A DNA stretch of 64,000 nucleotides from Streptomyces sp. CGMCC 4.7035. GTDB taxonomy: Bacteria > Actinomycetota > Actinomycetes > Streptomycetales > Streptomycetaceae. The notes beneath the pieces are model-generated. The model did no database searches and was not told the DNA's origin. It saw only the letters and a list, made by a program, of their open reading frames with translations. Made by a program: the position numbers and the translations under genes. The stretch is taken from positions 7,915,001 to 7,979,000 of the forward strand of contig NZ_CP134053.1 in NCBI RefSeq assembly GCF_031583065.1, written 5' to 3'. Below, piece by piece: positions 33,004 through 39,971 of this stretch (position 1 is the first letter of the stretch; each line of letters begins with the position of its first letter).

Positions 33004-33765
33004 ATGCTGCGAGCGACGTGGTGGCGGAGCCGTCGAGGGGTCGTGATCGGTGCCTCGACGGCCGCCGTGTGTCTGGGCGGACTCCTGGCCTCGTGTGCCG
33101 GCGGCGCGGACGGTGACGGTTACGTCGCGGTCGGGCCGGCGGGCGGCACGCCACGCGCGTCCGGTGCGGCGGTGGCTCCGACGGGCGACGTGACGCTGGT
33201 ACCGCTCGACGGGACGAAGAGGCCCGGGGCCGGCGGGACGCAGCGGAACCCGATGACCGGAGCGGGGAACGTGCCCGCCTCCGACGGAAGTTCGAACGGA
33301 ACCCCCGACACCGGCGGAACTCCCGACACGGGCGGAACCCCCGACACGGGCAGCATGCCGGGAGACGGCAGCCCTTCGCCCGGCGGCACGAAGTCGGCGC
33401 CCACGAGCCCGGGTTCGCCTTCCGCGACGGCAACCCGCCCGGGCGCGACACCCGGTGGCCCCGCCGCGCTCGCCGTGGGCGAGCCCGTACGGGAGGCCAC
33501 CGACCAGCGATGGTGCGAGAAGGTGACCGTCCCCTTCCACAACACCGGCGGCAGCGCGGTGCGTTCGGGCACGGTGACCTTCGGTACGCACATCATCGGG
33601 GCGCTCGGCATCGACTGGGCGACGATCGAGTCCACGGAGCCGCTGCCCGCACCGATCCGCGCCGGGGCGTCGGTGAAGAAGACCTGGACGGTGTGCGTCG
33701 ACGCCTGGCGTGTGCCGCTGGGCATGCACATCGAGACGCGGGACGTGTCCGTCCAGTGGAAGTAG
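33004..33765 (+). CDS. Secreted lipoprotein with Pro/Thr/Gly repeat linker
   Basis: A 253-residue exported protein. The lipobox LLASC (about 27-31) predicts lipid anchoring. A low-complexity linker includes the thrice-repeated GTPDTG. The C-terminal domain (about 155-253) carries two cysteines (RWCEKV, WTVCVDA) and a beta-rich pattern (VTVPFHNTGGSAVRSGTVTF). Function unknown; a carbohydrate- or wall-binding role would fit the domain type but is not shown. Confidence 0.75.
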   Translation: MLRATWWRSRRGVVIGASTAAVCLGGLLASCAGGADGDGYVAVGPAGGTPRASGAAVAPTGDVTLVPLDGTKRPGAGGTQRNPMTGAGNVPASDGSSNGTPDTGGTPDTGGTPDTGSMPGDGSPSPGGTKSAPTSPGSPSATATRPGATPGGPAALAVGEPVREATDQRWCEKVTVPFHNTGGSAVRSGTVTFGTHIIGALGIDWATIESTEPLPAPIRAGASVKKTWTVCVDAWRVPLGMHIETRDVSVQWK

Positions 33766-33809
33766 GGCCTCGCCCCGCTCGCATCGGCGCGTTCAGCGAG
33801 GCGGGCGAC

Positions 33810-34010
33810 TTACTTCAGCGCGAGCCAGGCGACAGCGGCGACGACCGCCACGACGGCGATCACGCCGATGATCAGGCCGATGCGGGGGCCCGCGGCGGCC
33901 TCCTGCTGCTGCTGCCGGCCGCCCTGCGGGGCCTCGTCGACGAAGGCACGGAACATCTGGGTGTTGCCCGCGGGGTCGTAGTTGCCCTGGGGGCCCTGGG
34001 TGTTAGCCAT
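33810..34010 (-). CDS. Small C-terminally anchored membrane protein, 66 residues
   Basis: MANTQGPQGNYDPAGNTQMF begins a hydrophilic Gln-rich half followed by one helix (GLIIGVIAVVAVVAAVAWLA) at the extreme C-terminus, so it is tail-anchored. The ATG at 34010 is preferred over an upstream in-frame GTG. Similar short proteins are common in Streptomyces; function unknown. Confidence 0.75.
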   Translation of the reverse strand: MANTQGPQGNYDPAGNTQMFRAFVDEAPQGGRQQQQEAAAGPRIGLIIGVIAVVAVVAAVAWLALK

Positions 34011-34260
34011 GGCCCGAGACACTAGCGAATACGTGGGGACTGCCCAAGTGCGGGTTCCTCATTGCCGCCCGTTTGCCGGGCGCGCGGCGGCGGCACCCTC
34101 CGGGGGCCGCCGGTACCGGACCCGCGTCTCGGCCTGAACGGCCTCGCGGTCACCCGCCGGACGGGTCGACCGCACCTCCCCCCACCTGCGCGTTTACGAT
34201 CGCCAATACTTGCCTTTGCCAACTTTTTAGCCCCGCGAGGGCCGTTTTCATTTGCCTGCA

Positions 34261-34294
34261 GCAACCAATAGTACTTATGGTTGCCCTAAGCAAC
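34261..34294 (+). promoter_or_regulatory. MarR operator: two overlapping inverted repeats
   Basis: GCAACCA (34261-34267) and TGGTTGC (34278-34284) form the arms of a 24-bp dyad centred on GTAC, and GTTGC-CCTAA-GCAAC (34280-34294) overlaps it. They end 17 bp before the marR start, ideal for autoregulation. Confidence 0.8.
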
Positions 34295-34311
34295 GAACCA
34301 GGGGAGGTGCC

Positions 34312-34815
34312 ATGGCTGAGCCCACGCAGTACGAGGAGCTGGCGCGTCAGCTCAGCGCCATCGGTGCCGTGAAGAGGGACCTCGGACGGATCCTGCCGTC
34401 CGACTGCCCGAGCGGCTCCGTCGCCGTGCTGACACTGCTCGGCCGCCACGGCGACATGCGCATGAGCAAGCTCGCGGAGCTGCTCGCGGTCGACATGTCG
34501 GTCACCAGCCGCCATGTCGCGCACGTCGCGGACCGGGGCTGGATCGAGCGCTGTCCCGACCCGACGGACAAACGGTCCCGCATCCTGCGCCTGACAGACC
34601 CGGGCCGGGACCGGCTCGACGAGCTGTCCCGGCGCGCCGCCGGACTGCTGGCGGAACGGCTGAGCGACTGGACCGACGACGACGTCGGCCGGCTCATCCA
34701 CCTCATGACCCGGCTGCGGGAGAGCTTCGGCGACTGCCGGTCCGCTCCCCGGCTCCCGCAGGCCGTATCCGCGGCCGAGTCCGTTGCTCACCAGACCACC
34801 CGTACACCCGCATAA
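34312..34815 (+). CDS. MarR-family regulator of the adjacent exporter
   Basis: A 167-residue winged-helix repressor. The recognition region is MRMSKLAELLAVDMSVTSRH, and the wing is DPTDKRSRILRLTDPGRDRL. GGGGAGG precedes the ATG at 34312. The MFS gene starts 21 bp downstream on the same strand, so regulator and exporter form an operon, probably derepressed when a ligand of the repressor, often a transported drug, is present. Confidence 0.92.
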   Translation: MAEPTQYEELARQLSAIGAVKRDLGRILPSDCPSGSVAVLTLLGRHGDMRMSKLAELLAVDMSVTSRHVAHVADRGWIERCPDPTDKRSRILRLTDPGRDRLDELSRRAAGLLAERLSDWTDDDVGRLIHLMTRLRESFGDCRSAPRLPQAVSAAESVAHQTTRTPA

Positions 34816-34836
34816 GAACGTAAGAAAAGGAAGCCC

Positions 34837-37368
34837 ATGGCAACGACCACACCAGCCGGTGTGCGGGCACACGCCAAGCACGGGGCAGGCTCCCCGGACG
34901 GCGCTCCGATGACGCATCGGCAGATCATGGAGGCCCTCTCCGGGCTGCTGCTCGGCATGTTCGTGGCGATCCTGTCGTCCACGATCGTCTCCAACGCCCT
35001 GCCGCACATCATCGGCGACCTCGGCGGCGGCCAGTCGGCCTACACCTGGGTCGTCACCGCCTCGCTGCTGGCCATGACCGCGACCACCCCGCTGTGGGGC
35101 AAGCTCGCGGACCTCTACAGCAAGAAGGCGCTCGTCCAGATAGCCCTGGTCATCTACGTCCTGGGTTCGATGGCCGCCGGTCTGGCCCAGAACCCCGGCA
35201 TGCTGATCGCCTGCCGTGTCATCCAGGGCGTCGGCGTCGGCGGTCTGTCCGCGCTGGCGCAGATCGTCATGGCCGCGATGATCTCGCCGCGTGAGCGCGG
35301 CCGTTACTCCGGCTACCTGGGCGCCACCTTCGCCGTCGCCACCGTCGGCGGCCCGCTGCTCGGCGGTGTCATCACCGACACCTCGTGGCTCGGCTGGCGC
35401 TGGTGCTTCTACGTCGGCGTTCCCTTCGCCGTCATCGCGCTGATCGTGCTCCAGAAGACCCTGCACCTGCCCGTGGTGAAGCGGGACGTGAAGGTCGACT
35501 GGGCGGGCGCGCTCTTCATCTCGGCCGCCGTCTCGCTGCTGCTGCTCTGGGTCACCTTCGCCGGTGACAAGTACGACTGGCTGTCGTGGCAGACGTACAC
35601 GATGGTGGCGGGCGCGATCGCCCTCGGGCTGATCTTCGTCTTCGTCGAATCCCGGGCGAGCGAGCCGATCATCCCGCTGCGTCTGTTCCGCAACCGCACG
35701 ATCACCCTGTCGTCGCTCGCCTCGCTCTTCGTGGGTGTCGCGATGTTCACCGGCACGGTCTTCTTCGCCCAGTACTTCCAGCTGGCCCGCGACGAGTCCC
35801 CGACGATGTCCGGTGTGCTGACGATCCCGATGATCGGCGGTCTGTTCGTCTCCTCCACGGTCTCCGGCCAGGTCATCACCAAGACCGGCAAGTGGAAGGC
35901 CTGGCTGGTCGCCGGTGGCGTGCTCGTCACGGCCGGTCTGGGCCTGCTGGGCACCATCCGCTACGACACGGCGTACTGGAAGATGGCGATCTTCATGGCG
36001 CTGCTGGGTCTCGGCATCGGCATGATGATGCAGAACCTGGTGCTGTCCACGCAGAACCAGGTGGACCCGAGCGACCTCGGTTCCGCCAGCTCCACGGTCA
36101 CCTTCTTCCGCTCCCTCGGCGGTGCGGTCGGCGTCTCCGCGCTCGGCGCGATCATGGCCCACCGGATCACCGACTACGTCAAGGACGGCCTCGCCGACCT
36201 CGGTCCCAAGTACGCCTCCCTCGCCTCCGGTTCGAGCTCCAGCGGCTCCATCCCGGACATGGACAAGCTGCCCGCGCCGCTGCGCACGGTCATGGAGAGC
36301 GCGTACGGCCACGGCATCGCCGACGTCTTCCTGATCGCGTCCGGCACGGCGTTCCTCGCCTTCCTGATCACGCTGTTCATCAAGGAGGTCCCGCTGCGTA
36401 CCAAGGGCGGTCTGGCGCAGGCCGCGACGTCCGAGTCCGAGCGCGAGGCCGCGCCGGCGGCGGCCGCCGAGGCTGCCGCTCCCGCCGAGGAGAAGGTCCC
36501 CGCCTGGGCCGTCGCCCCGTCCACGGAGGCCGGCCCCGAGGGCGCGCAGCAGCAGAAGCTGTCCGCGGTCGCCACGGTGGCCGCGCCGGGCGAGTCCGCT
36601 CCCTCCGGCGGCATCCCGGTGCGCGGTCACGTCCGCGGCGCCGAGAGCGCGCCCGTGCCGCAGGCCGCCGTCACGCTGATCTCCCTCGGGGGACGGCAGC
36701 TGGGCCGCTCGGTCGCGCAGGCCGACGGTTCCTATGCGGTGGACGCGCCGGGCGCGGGCTCGTACGTCCTGATCGCGTCCGCCGACGGCTTCCAGCCGCA
36801 GGCCTCGACGATCGTCGTCAACGAGGACCCGGTGTCGTACGACATCCTGCTCAGCGGCACCAGCGGGCTGAACGGTGTGGTCCGGGCCGCCGAGAGCACG
36901 CTGCCGGTCAAGGACGCGATGGTGATCGTCACGGACGTCCGCGGTGATCTGCTGGCCACCGGCACCACCGGTGAGCAGGGCGACTTCGCCTTCACCGACC
37001 TGGTGCCGGGTTCCGTGACCGTCGCGGTGAACGCCGCCGGCTTCCGGCCCCGCGCCCTGCCCGTCGAGGTGGGCGGCACCGGGGTCACCCGGATCGAGGT
37101 CGACCTCGACTCCGGCGCCCAGCTCCAGGGCGTCGTGCGGGCCCCGCACGGCCCCCTCGCGGACGCCCGCGTGACGCTGGTGGACGCGGCGGGCAACGTG
37201 GTCGGCACCTCCACGACCGGTGCGGACGGGGCGTACGCCTTCACCGACCTGAACAGCGGCGAGTACACCGTCATCGCGACGGGCTACCCGCCGGTGGCGA
37301 CCGCGCTGACGGTGAGCGGCCGCGGCGTCGACGACCACGACATCGCGCTGGCCCACCCGGGCGAGTAG
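34837..37368 (+). CDS. DHA2-type MFS exporter with C-terminal carboxypeptidase-regulatory-like domains
   Basis: 843 residues. The first 540 form a 14-helix drug:H+ antiporter (SNALPHIIGDLGG, LWGKLADLYSKK, and motif C region GPLLGGVITDTSWLGWRWCF). After an Ala/Glu linker come three beta-sandwich repeats of the carboxypeptidase regulatory-like type, marked by QADGSYAVDAPGAGSYVLIA, EQGDFAFTDLVPGSV and GADGAYAFTDLNSGEYTVIA. With 14 helices the C-terminus should be cytoplasmic, an odd place for domains usually outside cells. An AAGGAAG site precedes the ATG. Confidence 0.92.
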   Translation: MATTTPAGVRAHAKHGAGSPDGAPMTHRQIMEALSGLLLGMFVAILSSTIVSNALPHIIGDLGGGQSAYTWVVTASLLAMTATTPLWGKLADLYSKKALVQIALVIYVLGSMAAGLAQNPGMLIACRVIQGVGVGGLSALAQIVMAAMISPRERGRYSGYLGATFAVATVGGPLLGGVITDTSWLGWRWCFYVGVPFAVIALIVLQKTLHLPVVKRDVKVDWAGALFISAAVSLLLLWVTFAGDKYDWLSWQTYTMVAGAIALGLIFVFVESRASEPIIPLRLFRNRTITLSSLASLFVGVAMFTGTVFFAQYFQLARDESPTMSGVLTIPMIGGLFVSSTVSGQVITKTGKWKAWLVAGGVLVTAGLGLLGTIRYDTAYWKMAIFMALLGLGIGMMMQNLVLSTQNQVDPSDLGSASSTVTFFRSLGGAVGVSALGAIMAHRITDYVKDGLADLGPKYASLASGSSSSGSIPDMDKLPAPLRTVMESAYGHGIADVFLIASGTAFLAFLITLFIKEVPLRTKGGLAQAATSESEREAAPAAAAEAAAPAEEKVPAWAVAPSTEAGPEGAQQQKLSAVATVAAPGESAPSGGIPVRGHVRGAESAPVPQAAVTLISLGGRQLGRSVAQADGSYAVDAPGAGSYVLIASADGFQPQASTIVVNEDPVSYDILLSGTSGLNGVVRAAESTLPVKDAMVIVTDVRGDLLATGTTGEQGDFAFTDLVPGSVTVAVNAAGFRPRALPVEVGGTGVTRIEVDLDSGAQLQGVVRAPHGPLADARVTLVDAAGNVVGTSTTGADGAYAFTDLNSGEYTVIATGYPPVATALTVSGRGVDDHDIALAHPGE

Positions 37369-37383
37369 ACCGGTCCCCGGTTC

Positions 37384-37418
37384 GTGGGGGCGCGTTCCTG
37401 GCGGAGGCGCGCCCCCAC
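37384..37418 (+). terminator. Intrinsic terminator after the MFS gene
   Basis: GTGGGGGCGCG pairs with CGCGCCCCCAC over a 13-nt loop, followed within 10 nt by an A-T7 tract, unusually classical for this genome. Confidence 0.85.
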
Positions 37419-37478
37419 GGGCCGGATTTTTTTGAGCCTTCTACGGGGATATTCAAGGATTTAGAGGGAGACCACACG

Positions 37479-38300
37479 ATGGGACTGACCGCACGGATCC
37501 GTACGCGCGACGGATGGGCCGTGTCGCACGCGGTCGTCACCGTGACCGACATGACCGGTACGCAGGTGCTGCGCGCCGAGGCCGACGGGGACGGGGTCGT
37601 ACGGGACGAGACCGCGCTGGCGCCCGGCGCGTACACCGTGATCGTGACGGCGGTCGGGTACGCGCCCGTCGCCGCCGGCGCGATCGTCACGGCGAGCGGG
37701 CGGGCCGAGATCGGCACCGTGACGCTGGCCCGGCAGGGCGGCACCGAGCTGCCGCCGCCCGGCCCCTGGACCATCGACCCGGCGCACTCCTCAGTGGCCG
37801 CGGTCGCGCAGCACCTGGGCATCTCCAGCGTGCGCGGCCGGTTCACGGAGTTCGCCGGGCGCATCGAGATCGCCCCGGACGAGGTGGAGAAGTCCCGCGT
37901 CGAGGCCGTCATCCGCGCCGCGTCCATCGACACGGGCAACGGTATGCGCGACGACCACCTGCGGTCGGCCGACTTCCTGGACATCGAGAACCACCCGGAG
38001 ATCACCTACCGCTCGACCGGTCTGACGGCGGCGGGTCCGGACCGCTGGACGGTCCACGGCGAACTCACCATGCGCGGGGTCGTACGCCCGGTCGCCCTCG
38101 ACCTCGCCCACCTCGGCACCGGCTCCGACCCGTGGGGCGGCACCCGTGCGGCCTTCCGGGCGACCACGGAACTGCGCCGCGAGGACTTCGCGATGAACTA
38201 CAACCAGGTGGTCCAGGCGGGCATCGCCGCGATCGGGACCACGCTGAGGGTGGAGCTGGACATCCAGACGGTCCAAGGGGAGTCGCTGCCGCAGACGTAG
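37479..38300 (+). CDS. YceI-family protein with N-terminal carboxypeptidase-regulatory-like domain
   Basis: 273 residues. Residues 1-90 are one beta-sandwich unit like those at the end of the preceding exporter (DGDGVVRDETALAPGAYTVI). Residues 95-270 are a YceI lipocalin-like domain (WTIDPAHSSVAAVAQHLGIS, DFLDIENHPEITYRS, LTMRGVVRPVALDL), a fold that binds isoprenoid-type lipids. No signal peptide is seen, unlike E. coli YceI. The shared domain type suggests a link with the exporter 110 bp upstream. Confidence 0.88.
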   Translation: MGLTARIRTRDGWAVSHAVVTVTDMTGTQVLRAEADGDGVVRDETALAPGAYTVIVTAVGYAPVAAGAIVTASGRAEIGTVTLARQGGTELPPPGPWTIDPAHSSVAAVAQHLGISSVRGRFTEFAGRIEIAPDEVEKSRVEAVIRAASIDTGNGMRDDHLRSADFLDIENHPEITYRSTGLTAAGPDRWTVHGELTMRGVVRPVALDLAHLGTGSDPWGGTRAAFRATTELRREDFAMNYNQVVQAGIAAIGTTLRVELDIQTVQGESLPQT

Positions 38301-38337
38301 GCACAGCAGGGTCACGCTGTTCCGGCGCCTCAGCCCC

Positions 38338-38343
38338 TAGGCT
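38338..38343 (+). promoter_or_regulatory. TANNNT -10 box of a leaderless start
   Basis: TAGGCT ends 6 nt before the ATG at 38350; no ribosome site is present. Confidence 0.45.
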
Positions 38344-38349
38344 GCGTCC

Positions 38350-38820
38350 ATGGCACCGAACATCGCGACGAACACCGCCGTAACGCTGGCCGAGCTGCTG
38401 GACTTCGTACGACCCCGACACCGCGCGATCCTGCTGACGCGACGCGCCGACGGGAGCCCCCAGGGATCGCCGCTGACCTGCGGGGTGGACGACTCGGGGC
38501 GGATCGTGGTCTCCACCTACCCGGAACGCGCCAAGACGCGCAACGCCAAGCGGGACGAGCGGGTCAGCCTGATCGTGCTCAGCGACGAGTGGAACGGGCC
38601 GTGGGTCCAGATCGACGGCACGGCCGAGGTCATCGACGCGCCGGACTCCGTCGAACCGCTCGTCGAGTACTACCGCAATATCGCGGGCGAGCACCCGGAC
38701 TGGGACGAGTACCGGGAGGCCATGGTCAAGCAGGGCAAGTCGATCATCCGGGTCACCCCGGAGCGGTGGGGGCCGGTCGCCACCGGCGGCTTCCCCGCCA
38801 GGCTCGCTCCGCAGGAGTGA
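38350..38820 (+). CDS. PPOX-class F420-dependent oxidoreductase
   Basis: A 156-residue split-barrel flavin/deazaflavin protein. The segments RAILLTRRADGSPQGSPLTC, VVSTYPERAKTRNAKRDERV and GPWVQIDGTAEVID match the F420-binding branch. It probably uses reduced F420 to reduce an unknown substrate. The start appears leaderless. A dispersed intergenic repeat follows at 38885. Confidence 0.88.
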   Translation: MAPNIATNTAVTLAELLDFVRPRHRAILLTRRADGSPQGSPLTCGVDDSGRIVVSTYPERAKTRNAKRDERVSLIVLSDEWNGPWVQIDGTAEVIDAPDSVEPLVEYYRNIAGEHPDWDEYREAMVKQGKSIIRVTPERWGPVATGGFPARLAPQE

Positions 38821-38884
38821 CCGGCGACTGAGCGGGGCTGGTGTCCGGCCAAGCGGGCTCGGCGAACTCCGGTGCGGTTCGACA

Positions 38885-38940
38885 GCGCCCCAAAGGGGCG
38901 CGGGGCTGTTACAGCATGCGGCTCCGCCGCGTGGGCGCGA
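38885..38940 (+). repeat. Dispersed intergenic repeat, copy A
   Basis: It starts with the hairpin GCGCCCC-AAA-GGGGCGC, continues CGGGGCTGTTACAGCATGCG and ends near GTGGGCGCG. Copy B at 39814 shares most of about 56 bp. The two lie in the same orientation on either side of the TetR gene. Confidence 0.8.
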
Positions 38941-38989
38941 CCAGCCACGACGCACCCGCAGGTGGAACACCGGACATCCAGCGGAGCGC

Positions 38990-39763
38990 TCAGCCCCGGG
39001 CCACCATCGCCTCGATCCCCGCGATCAGCGTCTCCAGCGCGAACGTGAAGTCCCGGTCGCGCATCTCCTCCACCGTGTCACCGCCGCGGGCCTCCATGAG
39101 GTCCGCGGACCGGTGCACGATCTCACTGAGCCCCGGGTTCTCCGTCACCGCGCTCATGGCCTGGCGGAAGTACTCGTCCTGGCTCATCCCGGCCGCCGCG
39201 CAGCGCTCGATGAAGTGGCCCTCGATCGTGCCGAAGCCGTACACGAACTGGAAGACCGCCGAGATCGCACCCATCTGGCCGTGCGCGGGCAGCCCGGTCA
39301 GCCGGATCACCCGCTGCACGGCGAGCGAGAAGGCGACGGAATGCGGGCCGATGTTGAGGAACGTTCCGGCCAGCGGCGACACCCAGGGATGGCGTACCAG
39401 CAGCGCCCGGTACTCCGCGGCGAGAGCCCGCAGTTGGTCGCGCCAGTCCTCGTCCGAGTCGCCGGCCGGCGGCCGCATCTCGCCGTGGACCGCGTCCAGC
39501 GCCAGCTCCAGCAGGTCGTCCTTGGTGTCCACGTACCAGTAGACCGACATCGCGGTGACGTTCAGCTCGGCGGCCAGACGGCGCATGGAGAACTTGGCGA
39601 GGCCCTCCGCGTCCAGCAGCCGTACGGTCGCCTCGGTGATCCGGTCGCGGTCCAGGCCGGACGGCTGACCGCCACCGCGCGATCCACCGCCCCGGCGTGT
39701 CCTGCCCTCCAGCCAGACACTGGTCCGCGCCGCACGCCCCGCCCGCTGGGCTGCCTTCACCAT
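38990..39763 (-). CDS. TetR-family regulator
   Basis: A 257-residue repressor. The helix-turn-helix region reads DRITEATVRLLDAEGLAKFS then MRRLAAELNVTAMSVYWYVD. The C-terminal ligand domain is of the tetracycline-repressor-like type (HPWVSPLAGTFLNIGPHSVA). An N-terminal basic extension of about 45 residues precedes the domain. The ATG at 39763 follows AAGGTG. No divergent target gene adjoins it, and a copy of the same repeat flanks each side, suggesting a mobile or swapped cassette. Confidence 0.87.
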   Translation of the reverse strand: MVKAAQRAGRAARTSVWLEGRTRRGGGSRGGGQPSGLDRDRITEATVRLLDAEGLAKFSMRRLAAELNVTAMSVYWYVDTKDDLLELALDAVHGEMRPPAGDSDEDWRDQLRALAAEYRALLVRHPWVSPLAGTFLNIGPHSVAFSLAVQRVIRLTGLPAHGQMGAISAVFQFVYGFGTIEGHFIERCAAAGMSQDEYFRQAMSAVTENPGLSEIVHRSADLMEARGGDTVEEMRDRDFTFALETLIAGIEAMVARG

Positions 39764-39813
39764 GGCGCACCTTCCTAGACACTCCGGACTCCGGCCACTG
39801 CTCACGATGCTAG

Positions 39814-39870
39814 GCGCCCCGTCAGGGGCGCGGGGGTGTTACATCATGCGGTTCCGCCGCATGGGAGCGG
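39814..39870 (+). repeat. Dispersed intergenic repeat, copy B
   Basis: GCGCCCC-GTCA-GGGGCGC begins a segment nearly identical to copy A (TGTTACATCATGCGGTTCCG then CCGCATGGGAGCG). Confidence 0.8.
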
Positions 39871-39971
39871 CGCCGTGCGCAGCGCGTGGGGCGAGGTGCA
39901 GCCGTGGTCGAACGGAAAAGCGGTGGCCCGGGGCTCTGTGCCCCGGGCCACCGTCCTTCTTCAGTGGAACG

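Noticed and set aside
34150..37356. A 1068-codon minus-strand open frame opposite the MFS gene
   Set aside because: No domain, composition dominated by R, G, D and H, and the plus strand holds a clear exporter with a good ribosome site.
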